This document shows positions 11,037-22,624 of a stretch of 64,000 nucleotides of DNA, piece by piece. The notes under the pieces are model-generated. The model was not told the origin of the DNA, did no database searches, and saw nothing but the letters and a program-made list of their open reading frames with translations. The first letter of the stretch is position 1, and each line of letters begins with the position of its first letter. The stretch comes from Heliocidaris erythrogramma (taxonomy: Eukaryota; Echinodermata; Echinoidea; Camarodonta; Echinometridae), in NCBI GenBank assembly GCA_025617745.1, contig CM046863.1, positions 13,086,875 to 13,150,874 of the forward strand. The letters are read 5' to 3'. Position numbers and translations under genes: made by a program.

Positions 11037-12878
11037 TTACATTATGAGAAACAGTAGGGGACCCAAGATGGAACCTTGGGGTACCCCATATCTTAAAAAC
11101 GACATTTCCGAATTGACAAATTTATAACAAGTATATTGCTTCCTCTTGCTAAGATAGCTGGAGAACCATTCTAAGGCAATGCCTCTTACCCCACAATGCT
11201 CAAGTTTACATAAAAGTATGGAATGATCAAGTGTGTCAAAAGCTTTGCTCAGATCCATGAACACACCTACAGTGTGTTCACGAGATGCCAGAGACCTAGA
11301 AACAAAGTCATAAAATTTCAGCAGTGCAAGGTCAGTAGAGTGAGATTTACGAAATCCAAACTGATTAGGATTTAATAGCTTGTTTTTGTTAAGAAAACCA
11401 ATGAGCCGATTGTAAACTAATCTCTCTAGTATTTTTGAGAAACTTGGCAGAATTGAGATGGGTCTGTAGTTATTAATACTCGATGTGCTATCTCTCTTGT
11501 GAACAGGAATAACCTTTGCCAGTTTGAAAGATGAAGGAAATACACCAGTTGATAAAGATAGGTTACAAATATGTGTAAAAGGTATTAAGATGGAACCAAT
11601 AATTTGCCTTAAGATTGAGGAGCTAAGTTCATCATGACCCGAAGACCTGCTATTCTTCATGGACGAAACAATATTTAATATTTCAATATCATCAGTTGGC
11701 TTAAGGAAAAGTGAAAACTGGGTCTTCTCATGAAGATATTCCTTAAAGTTCTTATCGGTAAAATTTACTTTCTTTGCTTGATTTGGACCTATATTCACAA
11801 AATAGTCATTAAATGCATTTGCAATATCTTCCACATTAGATATTTCGTTACCATTATGGACAAATTTTCTGACAGAGACAGCTTTCCCTCGCTTACATAT
11901 TATATCTTTGACAATTCTCCAAGTAGAAGACATGTTACCTTTAACATTTTCGAATTGTTTGGAGTAGTAAAGTCTTCGAGATGACCTAATGATTGAAGTC
12001 AGTTTATTTCGATATTTTTTATATTTCTCTTTGTTATCTTGAGACGGTTTCTTAACACTTCGTTTATATAAAATATTAATTTTTTGGATGGATTGAAGGA
12101 TGCCTTTCGTAATCCATGGATGTTTGCCTGATTTCTTACCATTAAATTTCACTAAAGGAATCAGTTTGTTAAAATGTTGGTAAAATATACTTCTAAACAA
12201 GTCATAGGCCTTTTCAACATCACTACATTCCAGTACATCGAGCCAGTCTTCTGAAAAGAAAGCATCATTTAGACGAGAAATATTTTCTTCAGTAAAATTT
12301 CGCTTCCGAACATTTTCTTGTTTTCTACTAATATCATAATGTATGTCATAAAGCACACAGAACACAGGCAGGTGATCAGAAATTTCACAATAAAATAAAC
12401 CAGATTGAGAGGAACCTTTTAAACTTTTTACAAAAATATTATCTAGTAGTGTTGATGATTGGTCACTGATTCTGGTTGGTTTATCAATCATTACTCTGAA
12501 AGCATTGGAATCTAATATGTTCTGGAAACGGAGAGTCTTTGTATTAGTTGCCAAAAAATCTATGTTAAAATCACCCATAATACAGACTGATTTTTCACAT
12601 GTGTTAATTGCACACATTAGTGATTCAAGATCGTCAAGAAAACTATCAACATCATTACTTGGTGGTCTATACACTATACACACTATGAAATTCCTCTCGG
12701 CGGGCAGATCTACCTCTATACATAAAAGCTCGGCACTCTGACTTGAAAATGAAAGGTCTTCTCTAATTTTGAAAGATAACTTATCTGAGATGTACAAGAG
12801 ACTGAACACCACCACCTCTTCCGTTGGGTCTGTCTTTACTAAATGTTGTTGTTGTTGTAGTTGAATATGATGGCGCAC
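11037..12878 (-). pseudogene. Endonuclease C-terminal part and RT finger/palm, LINE copy B
   Basis: This 613-codon frame has, in order: LYISDKLSF and CIVYRPPS (endonuclease core), MGDFNID (catalytic Asp/Asn), SDHLPVF (catalytic SDH), a linker with HPWITKGI, then RT finger VIPVHKRD and NNYRPISILP, QFGFRKSHST, DLSKAFDTLDH (first catalytic Asp) and [13 protein letters not shown]. It then breaks before the FADD box. The first about 20 codons are foreign. A second small frameshift near the GGG-rich strand of the endonuclease separates it from the N-terminal part. Confidence 0.88.
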
Positions 12879-13273
12879 TTCAATCTCTCCAGATTATACG
12901 CGCCAGCCACTTTCGTCAGTGGGACTTCGGCTAAGGAAGGCCCACGTAAAACGTCGATCCATTTGGTGATTATTAGTTGCATGAAATCATTAGTGAAAAA
13001 CAAATTAGTACACGAAAGCCGAAGCGAAATAGCAAAATACAATAATCCAGTTTAAGAATTGTGAGATAAATGCAATGCGCGCGATACTAACTGTTCATGG
13101 AAAAAGCAGACTAACCAAAACGGTTAGTGGCATGTACATAACATAATAATTCCCGAATATAATCAGGGTTAGTCAAAAGTTGCTTTAGGGTTGGGTTATT
13201 GAGTTTTAACTTTCTGATCATTGTGTGTCTCTCTTTTTCGTATTTTGAACAATATAAAATGAAATGAAATGAA
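12843..13273 (-). mobile_element. Unclassified insertion within the LINE B endonuclease
   Basis: The endonuclease frame is interrupted between LEGYSAV (right side) and the KDR/KTDPTEE segment (left side). The intervening about 430 bases have no RT similarity. Read on minus it ends in a short (CAA)n tail at 12843-12856, which suggests a SINE or LINE 3' end. The exact target duplication was not resolved. Confidence 0.55.
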
Positions 13274-13279
13274 ACTGCA

Positions 13280-13545
13280 CTATATCCCTCCAAAGTAAAT
13301 AGAGGGGGTGATGATTGATTCAACCATGTCTCGGAAATACCGATAATGGAACAGTTAAATTTTAATGAGGACAGCATGATATTAATGCTTTCAAAGTTCT
13401 TTGAGATGCTCCTGGCATTACAGTGTAAGAAACTTAAGCACTGTGAGTGGTGAGAATGCTGAACATTTATGAAAGGGTTATACTCATTGGGTACATAATA
13501 CCTGCAATCAAAACTTTCCTGCAAATTATATTCTTCAAGCATCAT
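13280..13545 (-). pseudogene. Endonuclease N-terminus, LINE copy B
   Basis: The frame contains LSFLHCNARSI (strand with catalytic Asn), INIMLSSLKF, IIGISETWL (catalytic Glu) and FTLEGYSAV, the standard start of a CR1/Jockey-type endonuclease. It then runs into the nested insertion. A start codon at 13545 is plausible for ORF2 but unproven. Confidence 0.8.
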
Positions 13546-14085
13546 TTATACGTACAAGTGTGATATTTAAAAGCATAGAAAACAATGCACAATCAGGCAT
13601 TAGGATAGGGACATGTAATTGGTATGAGTTAAGACTAATAAGGGTTAGCCGGAGAGAACAGAAACAGAAACATATATAGAAGTTTTGTACATAAGAGACA
13701 TACATGCTCATGAGAATGGAAGACAAGGTATACAAAAACAATAGCATGTTCACTAGAAAAAAAAGAAAGATTTAAGAATGAATTCAAGATGGAGAGGATT
13801 ACAGTGTCATTAAAACTTCTACAACATGTTTGTATGATTATAACACTACACATGCAAACAGCAACTTAATATAACAAAGGAAAAAAAAACAAAAACAAAA
13901 CAAAACGAAACAAAACAACAAACAAACAAACACACAAACAGAATAGTGAAAAGGTACCAGAAAATATACTAAATTAGAGAGATAAAATTGGTAATAAAAT
14001 AAACACTCCAGTGAGAATGTATCAGTTGAAGTAGCTAACACAAATGTCAATGAATGAATTGAATAGTAGCAAAGCATAGCAGACC

Positions 14086-14125
<40 letters not shown>

Positions 14126-14460
14126 CCATCCTGGCAGATAACAGTGCCAGAGAAACAAAGAAGTCATTGACTTGATTCCCAGAAGGTAAGCTCTAAAACA
14201 AACAAAGTCAGGTCCTGGTAAAAAGCATGTGGTTAAGTTAAAGCTGCATTGTAGGGTTAAACAGCACTCGTTGTCTGGACCGTGTTTGGTGTGACGGGGC
14301 CTTAACGGTTTACGGTCGTTACTCAAGTTTTTTAACTACCCCCTAGGGCAACCACCCTCTAGGACGACTACCCCCGTCTATGCTATATAGAACAGACTGT
14401 AATCATTAGGAATATTGCATGTGAGCGGTATGAGATAAACTTGGCTGTTCAAGAATAGAA
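13546..14460. other. Upstream LINE sequence or spacer; (CA)n tract; no gene
   Basis: No conserved ORF1 was recognised. The stretch is A-rich with (AAAC)-like words at about 13885-13945 and a (CA)n microsatellite at about 14091-14122. A GC-richer patch at about 14260-14330 resembles the fragment at 9524-9691. Confidence 0.4.
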
Positions 14461-14650
14461 TATTATACAAATATACCAAGCTGTGAGAAAGTGTAGTGGA
14501 AATTATTTATCTGAGGAGGGACTGGCATAGACTATTTTTTCCGAGGGGCAAAGCCCCGAGGAAAAAATAGTTACTAATGCCAGTCCCTTTGAAGATATAT
14601 AATTTCCACTATAATTTCGAACTAAATGCTTGGTATATTTGTTTTATATC
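14461..14650. mobile_element. Palindromic MITE-like element, copy 1
   Basis: It is almost a full palindrome. Outer words ACAAATATACCAAGC and GCTTGGTATATTTGT, inner GGGACTGGCAT / ATGCCAGTCCC and AAAATAGT-type blocks fold around a centre GGGGCAAAGCCCC. A second copy with the same layout lies at 28825-29020. Confidence 0.7.
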
Positions 14651-15560
14651 CCTTCTTTACAACTAATTAAAAAAAAAGAAAAACATACAACAATATTTTG
14701 ACTAGGCCTAACCTTATCCATAGTAGGCCTACCGTACAACTACATGTAACTTGTATAGACTCGAGTCTATAAAGTTACATGACTTAGCTGTTTGATCAAA
14801 GACCTTCGAATGCTCGATAGACGAAAACATGCAGGGTGAACGGTGAAAGTCTACAAATTATTGCTACATGTATTGTAGTAGTCTACATGTAGGCTACTAG
14901 TAGCCTACGATAATCTAGATCATGGTCTATGGCTATGCACGACGAATAGCTCACATTTCACTTTCTTCGTATTTGAACTGTCAGTGGAAGCAATAAAATC
15001 GTCGATATTTGCTCCTTGTACTAAGAGGTCAAAGCGAACTTCCTCGGAGGCCGCCATGTTTGTTTACATATCCGATCCGAACCGATTTATAGCCATACGC
15101 CACTAGCTGATTCGGATCCAGGCGCGGGGCTAAAGTACCGGTGACTTGCGCCGATACTGCAGGCGGCAAGGTTATGAGCAGTCTGTACAAGGTCAAGGAC
15201 CCGCTTAGCGGGTCGTCTGAGCGTTCGAATTTGACACATTTTTTTTTCAATGAACAGTGACTAAGTGAGCATGCGCAGTAGCGCCTTGGAAGAAAATATT
15301 AAATAGAGCATGCGCAGTTCTGCCCAGGAAAAAATAGTTAAAGATATTCGGAGCTCTGACAGAGATTTGTTTTTCCTAGTTAAATTATCACGTGATCACC
15401 AATTGACCAGTCATGTATTTAGAATACTCATGAATATTCATAGAAGGGATATAATACATATTAATGTTTGAGTATAATAGAAGTATAACTGGGAAATAAA
15501 TTTGTATCATTCTAATCAAGAAAAAAAAATGTATGTATATATATATATATATATATATAT
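14651..15560. other. Spacer, no gene
   Basis: No supported coding region. The minus frame at 15029-15250 lies in a GC-richer patch with several CATGCGCAG words and has no motif. A (TA)n tract at about 15536-15560 receives the next element. Confidence 0.35.
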
Positions 15561-15696
15561 AAACGACTAACGGGTACATTAGGAGGACAGTTTTTGTTCT
15601 TTTTCTTTGTTCAACTGTCGACCTAATGTAGGGGTCTCTATTATGACGAAATAAACTGCATTGTTAGGTGTCGACTTAATGTACCCGTTAGTCAAA
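15561..15696. mobile_element. TA-repeat-nested mini-MITE, copy 1
   Basis: Inverted ends GACTAACGGGTACATTA (about 15565-15581) and TAATGTACCCGTTAGTC (about 15678-15694) bound about 135 bases, with (TA)n tracts on both sides. The internal phrase GACGAAATAAACTGCATTG is shared with the elements at about 29670-29790 and 39550-39715. Confidence 0.65.
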
Positions 15697-16739
15697 TATA
15701 TCTATATATATATATCTATATATCTATATATATATATTGTAAGACATGGGCCGTGAACCGAACGTTTAGGATCCCTCATGGTTGGGTATGTATATAGTTG
15801 AAAGAAATTTGATGAAATTCCTCTTTATTGTTATATCATGTCAAGCTTTCGGCCGTTCATACGGCCTTCATCGGGACGATCTATATACGATTAAACACAA
15901 AAAGCATGCATTTCGGTATTCCACGTGTACCCGGTACCCTATGTAATCTTACATTGTATTAATATATTTTACTCTTTGTAATATATATATATATACAAGG
16001 GCATGCAAAGTTATCTTAAATAAACAAACAGGAATTTAGGCAAAATTGGCTATTATTATGACAAAATATGAACATAAAAATCTGACAATATTGCAAAATG
16101 AAATGTGCATATATGTTACTGTTGCAAAGTAAATATGGAAGGTATTGAACAAAAATTGGAGATCATCTTAGTATAGCCTAGAGTTTAGGAAAATCAACAT
16201 GCTAGGGCATAACCAAATAAGTATTTTAAAAAATAATAAAGTGTAATGGAAAAGTACATGATAAATAATTGAAATATGTATGCATACGTAGAAATAACTC
16301 TCCTTGAACAAGCTGTCCGTTAGCAAGAAAGGGGGAGAGAGAGACAGCTAGAGAGAGAGAGAGAGACAGAGAAAGAGAAAAAGAGGCAGAAAGAAATCAA
16401 GCTAAGAAAGAAAAAGAAAGGGAGAGAGAGACAGAAAGAAGGGGGAAAGGGAAATTATATATCTATGTATTGACGAATAAAATCAAATCAATGAAATGAA
16501 ATCTTACAGAAAAAACGGTTTAGAAGCCACATACACAATACTTAACATGTATGATATTACCTGTGCATGTATAATGCAAACATGAAGGGAGAGGGAGGAA
16601 AAGAGAGAGAAAGAAAGAGAGAGAAGCTGGCCCTGCTATGACATAATTCCGACATCATAACGACTAAGACGGAATAAAATCATATGCATGTATTGTAATT
16701 AAGTAAAAGTAATAGGGCAGAAAAAACTTAATCAGAGAA
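15697..16739. other. Repeat-derived spacer with (TA)n and (GA)n tracts
   Basis: (TA)n lies at 15700-15740 and 15985-15997. A Penelope-like terminal motif is at 15838-15880 on minus. The stretch 16000-16740 is probably the 3' UTR of the LINE at 16740-18180, with (GA)-rich blocks at 16330-16450 and 16590-16625. Confidence 0.45.
15838..15880 (-). ncRNA. Hammerhead-like motif (decayed)
   Basis: On minus it reads CCGATGA, a GGCCG...CGGCC stem, then GAAAGCTTG. The order matches the hammerhead core (CUGANGA, stem II, GAAA), with U4 replaced by C. It is one of several similar motifs in the window, and catalysis is unproven. Confidence 0.35.
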
Positions 16740-18180
16740 TTAAATTGCACTCTTTAGAGACTTTAGGAATGTAAAAGGAGAGAGAACTACAATGTCTTGG
16801 ATGTCATTGGACAATGAGTTCCACAATCGAGGTCTTCTGGAGGGGAAAATAAAGGGCTTGAAATATGTCGAAAAAGAACCTCCAGACGACGTGGATTGAT
16901 GAACAAGTTCTCTCGAAGTGTTTCGCAGTCGCTTAGGCCTGAAAGGCTCTTTTAAGCAAATGAACATAACAAGTAGTCCCTACAAGATGAGAGTGAAGAC
17001 CAGTGATGTACGAGAAGTCTTTCATCGTACTGCATCTCACCACTCCTCTGCTTCCTGGCCAAGCGAGTTGTTGTACGCTGAGTTTTCTCAATTTGTTTAA
17101 TTTGGGTTTTGGTGATCGGATGCCAGGCCGGAATACCATATTCAAGGATTTGCAAGATAAGGGCTTTATACAAGAGAATATGGCATTAGTGGAAGCACCG
17201 CGAGCAAATACTCGGATAGGCAGTTGGCCCTAGAAACAATCGAATCGATGTGTGAGTTCCAAGATAAGTTTGAGCTAATTGTTATTCCTAAGTATTGAAT
17301 GAGGGTACAGAATATATACATGTGTCTCTTAATAGGTATTGAGAAGTCCGGGTCTACTTTTTTTTTCTGGTTATATCCATGACTTTGGTCTTGTTCGGAT
17401 TAAAACTGGTGACCGTTTATTTTTTGAGCCTATATTCTGTACTTGTGATGTACATGTTTTTGTACTTTTGTATAATCGACCGTTTTATCCAATAAAAACA
17501 TAAAAAAATAGAGGATGTTTCACCGGTCTTGAACACGCGGGTGATTATGGGCCCGTTTCCAAGAAGACGGGACAGTTCCACTGTGAAGAGATGCATTCAG
17601 TAAGATGGAGAGAGGGCGTGAAATTTCAAGGGCAATTTGACTGAGAACACTGGGTAATAAGCCATCTGGACCTGGAGGTTTGTTCTTGGATGGACCAAGA
17701 AGAGCAGAATAAATGCCATATACAGAGACAGGCAGATGAGAGAGAGGAGGGATAGGCAAAGAGCAGGAAAAAGAGGTGGTGCAGCATGCTTACGATTACG
17801 AAAAAAATGACCAGAACTTACGCCTATTATCCTTACAAGCAAAGAGAGTGTTTACATGAGCCCAGTAGGATTTCCTAGTTTCTTTCTTTACCTTATTTCT
17901 AATACCTTTGCAAGCAGTCCAATCTTGATTTCTGTTTGTCCTTCTGGCAATTCTAAATAATAAATGTTTATGTGATATGAGCTTCTTAATTTCAACTAAG
18001 ATCCGGGGGGGGGGGGGACATTTTTATTGCTTTTTCGATGTCCGCGGGATAGAGTCTTTAACAGCAGCATGAAATACGTCGAGAAATAGATCATAACTTT
18101 CTTCAATGTTTGAGGGGTTAATAGTGAGTTCCATGTTATAAAATGAAGGTCGCAAAAAGTTACACTGACATATTGCAATG
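16740..18180 (-). pseudogene. Non-LTR retrotransposon copy C, badly decayed
   Basis: Read on minus, pieces of one reverse transcriptase appear in the right order but in different frames. They are: a linker with RKSYWAHV-type sequence near 17840-17950; the RT finger with NKPPGPDGLLPSVL and FKRAH-like text (17520-17760); NPNKTKVMDI after the catalytic box (about 17380-17410); YLGITISSNL (about 17260); LQILEYGIPAWHP (16952-17173); and the C-terminus RRLRNTSRELVHQ...RRPRLWNSL (16740-16967). The catalytic box region is missing, replaced near 17440-17510 by an AT-rich piece with AATAAAA. It belongs to a different family from copies A and B. Confidence 0.75.
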
Positions 18181-20349
18181 TATTCCTCTGATATTATTTA
18201 TTATTTGTTTAGTGATTAAATCTGAGAGGATAGCTTTCATTCATCTTTTAACATTGAGCACAATACTAAACCTTCAAATCTGAGCAAAACTGACCAGTCG
18301 TTGTGTCCAGGCTTTGACTCTGGGCAGAGGAAGTCATCTTTTGACCAAAATGAAGGAAGGGAGAGCAGGACTATTATCCCTTCCATTTTTGTTTTGTTTT
18401 GTTTTGTTTTTGTTTGTTTTGCTTTTTTTTTTTTTTTTTTTGGGGGGGGGGGGGGTTTAACTGCTGTGACGGGCAATCATGCTTCATAATACACATTACA
18501 TGTATCACTAACATATAGTAATTCCTTTTCTAGAGAAACACATCAATGGTAAATAGTTTTATGGATGAAAAGCAATACTTGTTTAGTTACTTAATCAATT
18601 ATTTATTCACTTGTACTGCTCATCATTTTGTGTTCAAATAGTAAGCGAAATTCGAATGGGGCACAAAATCTGTAGCCTTTCATTTCTTTTTGCCATTAAT
18701 TATTTTTTTCTTTGGAAATGTGCTTACCATGTATCATTAATACATGCAGTAGTGTACAAAGAAAGAAAATGTGACAGAGGAAAGTGCTTACCCTTCCAAC
18801 ATCACCTTACCAAAACAACTATTCATGGCTCAGCAAGCATCCTTGAATACTAGACAGATGACACAAAGAGGCCACCCTTTTATAGCCTTTTAGGTATAGT
18901 GTGTCTGCATGTTAGTACATGTACCATTATTTCATTTATTTATTTATTTATTTATTTCTGATATTTATGCAGGGTGACTCATTATCACCAATATTGTGGT
19001 CTTCTATGAGGCCCTGATAGCAATAGTAAGTACCAATAATAGCCAACAAAATGATAACAAACTCATAACAAAAAATAAATAAGAAATAAGAAATGACTCT
19101 TCACAAAATTTGGATAAGTCAGTTTTTCTGTGATTCAACGCACTTCCAAGTTCTAGCAACTCGACCTTAGATTAGACGCCGGAGCTTTGACGTCAAGAGT
19201 GCAGTAATGCTCCAAGCAGGCCAATTTCCTCGCCGTCAAGCGCTCACACGAGATGACGGACGCAGCCATGGCATAAATTATCGGGAAACTTTTATTTAAC
19301 ACTACTTAAATCTCGTCTCTTATTAAAATCATTTCATACAGACACGTAATCTAAAACGTATAAACTATAGTACAATTCAGAAAAAAGGTTTGCGGTACAA
19401 CCATGTGAGTTGGATTGAGAATGAGAAAAGCTTCTCATTCTCCTGACGACTGCCAGAGCATTCTGGCCGGAACGTGGAGTTATTCCAACCTTTTTTCTGA
19501 ATTACAACTTCTCCATGCAAACCTTCAAATCCTATATTACAGTACAATTATTTTTACTTTAAGGAATCCTACAAAGTTACAGATTTTACACAATCAATCA
19601 AATAAAATATTTCGTAGTGACACTGTTCTGAACATGGGAAACGTCTGGAGATCTGGCGAGGGCAATTGGGCACCTCAATTTATCTTGCCAGAAACGTGTT
19701 TTCTATTGGTAATCTGCAGGCATTAGTTGGTGGTTTTTTTTCCTCTCGATCTTCTTCTGTTATTGTATTTCGTATTTTGGATTCTCTGTTAATGGTATAA
19801 TTTCCTGGAAATGAGACTGAAAAAAATTCAAAAATATTTCTAGAACACTTAATTTAAGCCTTAAACTGGATTTAGACGAAGGCATAATGTGAGACGCAGT
19901 TGCATTCTTCTTGTTATTTATGACTTGCTGTACCATTTCCCACGATTGCAAAATAAAGTTTGCTGACTTCGTAACCAAAAGCATTGCATAATTAGCACGA
20001 GTTGAGAAGTTTTATGTTTTAATGGAAATCTTGCATTCTGATGCAAAATTGCAAAAGCGACATTCTTGATTATAAGTGGTTTACATTGGTTTCCTCTCCA
20101 CGCATCAAATAATTCCTTTACTGACAGACTGATGAATGTGATAGGGTGAGTTTGAGCAAAGACCGGCATCCAAAGGCTAACAGGCTCAATGTAGTAATCG
20201 GACCTGATGTTCCTCGAATATCAACTTTCAGTTTCTTAATTCAGAAATCAAGCAGAGAAAATCATCAAGGGGAGAAAATTACAATTAAAATAATCCTAAC
20301 GTAAAATCGTTGGTGTAATGTTCTTATTTTCCCTCCATTATTCTATTAG
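18181..20349. other. Spacer upstream of NLR gene; no gene recognised
   Basis: It contains a T-run/G-run at about 18422-18455 and a CpG-richer patch at 19140-19280. An inverted repeat pair (CAGAAAAAAGG at about 19379 and CCTTTTTTCTG at about 19490) encloses a hammerhead-like motif at 19443-19474. A 5' UTR exon or promoter of the NLR gene should lie here or further left, but none can be placed. Confidence 0.35.
19443..19474 (+). ncRNA. Hammerhead-like motif (decayed)
   Basis: CTGACGA is followed by a GCCAGA / TCTGGC stem and CGGAACG. The first core box is canonical; the second (GAAA) is altered to GGAA. It sits inside a short inverted repeat, so it is probably a small retroelement terminus. 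Confidence 0.35.
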
Positions 20350-20352
20350 AAA

Positions 20353-20647
20353 ATGGCAGCACTAGGAGGTATTCCTGATGAACTAGTCGTCAACCTCGCG
20401 GAAGACATCGAGACCAGTGAGCAGGTAGAGGCTTTGGGGAGAACGTTAGGAATCAAAGCTGCAGCCATCAACAGATACATTGATACCAACAGGATAGAAG
20501 GACGGGTGACGTGTAAGGGAACGCGTGATATGCTGTTTGACTGGAGACAGGCGGTGGAGCCTCGCTACCAGCATCTCAGACTGAAACAAGCTCTAATTGA
20601 TGCAAAGCTTGTTACTCTTGCTGATACATATCTCAAGGACAAAACAG
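20353..20647 (+). CDS. NLR exon 1: DEATH-like domain
   Basis: This exon encodes residues 1-98 and one base of codon 99. The sequence (IPDELVVNLAEDIE, EQVEALGRTLGI, RDMLFDWRQAV, LKQALIDAKLVTLADTYL) has the helix pattern of a death-fold domain, including the W in the fifth-helix region and the closing L..AL...L..LA motif. Death domains pair with other death-fold proteins, so this is the likely signalling end of the receptor. The start is set by the first ATG after a good 3' splice site at 20348-20349. The donor is ACAG/GTACTT at 20648. Reading through adds only seven codons before a stop, which supports splicing. Confidence 0.85.
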
Positions 20648-21200
20648 GTACTTTATCAAGGGCCTAATAACACATGGTGTGTATATTGTAAGAAAAATCA
20701 AATTAAAACAAATCAAAAGGAACAAACATCAAATCTCACGCGCACACACACACACACACACACACCTATGTACAGATGGAAAGGGAGAACAGAACGCTTT
20801 TTGGCTCTTATCTGAACTTTTAAAGACTGTTTCATTCATGGGCGGTAATCGTGACGTCACTCTATTCACCATGGGGGGGGGGGGGGGGGACGGCTATTGA
20901 ACAATATATTCTCTACTCGGATTGACGCCCATGGTTTCATTCAACACGCAGTCTATACTGTTATAATTCGAAGACACGTTTCAAATGGTATCCTCTTTTA
21001 GAGCCCGTGTACAAAGTAGTGAGAGTCACGTTAATTGTCATGACAGGACTTAGAGGGTGATATACATATTTGTACCACCAAATATACATGTATATTTACA
21101 AAAGTTTTTAAATTTGGTAAAGCGAACAATAACTATAACAACGGTTGGAGATAATAGAGAAATCTAAAATGATTACATCTGGACTTACTATTTTTAATAC

Positions 21201-21246
21201 CGAGAACGGTTTCACGTCCGATCCTGGACGCTTCATCAGCTCGTCT
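21201..21246 (-). ncRNA. Hammerhead-like motif with near-canonical core
   Basis: On minus: CTGATGA, AG, CGTCC-AGGAT-CGGACG, T, GAAACCG. Both invariant boxes are intact. After GAA, ACCG-TTCT-CGGT can form stem III, followed by A, so U16.1-H17 would read U-A. Stem I pairs poorly, and one or two extra bases flank stem II. This is the best hammerhead candidate in the window by sequence, but activity is unproven. Confidence 0.45.
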
Positions 21247-21436
21247 GATTTGGAGATACACAGTGCATGGCGTATCCAGCCATTGGGTGAAGCTGGTGTA
21301 GCGTCTTCTTGAAAGCCCAGCAAAAAAAAAAACAACAACAAACAAACAAACAAACAAATACGTATAGCTATGCTCTAATGCTTGTACAGAGCTGTCCACA
21401 CAGACTCATACCAAACTCCGAAAAACTCCACGTATA

Positions 21437-21755
21437 CAGGGTGTCTCTAAAAAAAGTAAACCCAACTTCAACGGAAAATTTTCAGAAAACTATAAAATAT
21501 TTACACATTATTTTTTCATGGTTAGATAGTCCAATAAGTCCCCTGTTCAGTGATACCACGTAGGTTATGTAACTCTCATGCATGACTGAGCATGATTCAA
21601 CTTAGTGAATGGGTGTCAAATCATCACTGTGGCAAGATAGTTTCACTATGGTTTGTGAACCAGTGCAACTGAGATCGACAGTAATGTGTAATATTTTATA
21701 GTTTTCTGAAAATTTTCCGTTGAAGTTAGGTTTACTTTTTTTTAGAGACACGCTG
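21437..21755. mobile_element. Tc1/mariner-like MITE, 319 bp, TA target duplication
   Basis: Inverted ends of about 65 bp start CAGGGTGTCTCTAAAAAAAG (left) and are matched at the right end with only a few differences. TA is duplicated on both sides (21435-21436 and 21756-21757). It has no coding capacity. TA duplication and CAGGGTGTC-type ends fit a non-autonomous Tc1/mariner relative. Confidence 0.75.
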
Positions 21756-22110
21756 TATACTCCGAAAACGGCGTATAGAGCAAGATAAATATAGAGCCCT
21801 CATCGTTCATTGAGAGACAGTGTGTACAAAAGGCATGTGGGAATCGTGCACGGTCAACCTGCTGTTGATAATATATTTTCCTCAAAAAATGTTCCGGATA
21901 TATTTATTTTAAATGTTTGTCCTTTGAAATTAATTTCATATGACGAATCATTCAAGGATTTCGAAAACGATTGACACAGCATTATTTTGAAAAATAGATG
22001 TACGTTGGCACGTTCACTTTGCAAGATTTTCCCCATACCTTTTGAACACACTGCCCCGCACTGATCGATGAGGGCTATACAATTATTTATACGCCGTTTT
22101 CGGAGTATAC
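21755..22110. mobile_element. MITE-like element, 356 bp, perfect 23-bp outer ends
   Basis: GTATACTCCGAAAACGGCGTATA at 21755-21777 is the exact complement of 22088-22110, and the similarity continues inward (CCCTCATCG / CGATGAGGG). It abuts the mariner-like MITE and shares its TATA junction, so one probably inserted at the end of the other. Confidence 0.7.
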
Positions 22111-22624
22111 ACCTGTGCTCGGTTTTCTGAATTTAGGTCTTACTGACATACGCAGACATAACCACTGTCTTGGTAGCATCCCACCACTCCCCTTTATCAA
22201 TTTGGATACACCATTGTGGGTGTGCACTACTAGGTACAGGGTTAAAGACTGAATGACTGTTCAAATCAATTATTGATACTCAAAAGGGAACATGCAGTTA
22301 CTGCTTGATACGTACTTTGAGCAAATTCAAAACTTATAGGCATCTTTTTTAATTGAAATATTTAAAAAGAGGTATCATAATGTAAGCTGATTGTTGCCTT
22401 AATATTGGTCATTGGAAAAGGGTGAGGCTACCCCAGCCTACGGTTTGTACGCCTTCTAGTGCAGATCACTTTCTTCCCATTCTCGAAGACGCTATGTTGT
22501 ATTGGGCTTAAAGGACCTCGCGGGTGCCGGTAGATTCCTCAATATTTGTACTCCATTTTGATAATTTTTGATATTTGAATAACATTGATTATGTTTGTAT
22601 TCCTCTTCAACCCACTTATTATAG

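Larger units (their letters stand above)
9692..13545 (-). mobile_element. Non-LTR retrotransposon copy B, nearly full ORF2, with nested insertion
   Basis: It is the same family as copy A, on the minus strand. It has an (AAATA)-type tail at about 9692-9712 (read on minus), a 3' UTR, the RT C-terminal part (10187-11023), RT plus endonuclease (11037-12878), a foreign insertion (about 12843-13273) and the endonuclease N-terminus (13280-13545). The 5' boundary beyond 13545 is not defined. Confidence 0.85.
20648..22624 (+). other. NLR intron 1
   Basis: The intron runs from GTACTT to a strong pyrimidine tract and TATAG at 22624. It holds a (CA)n tract (20744-20767), a G run (about 20873-20889), a hammerhead-like motif on minus (21201-21246) and two adjacent MITE-like elements (21437-21755 and 21755-22110). 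Confidence 0.7.
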
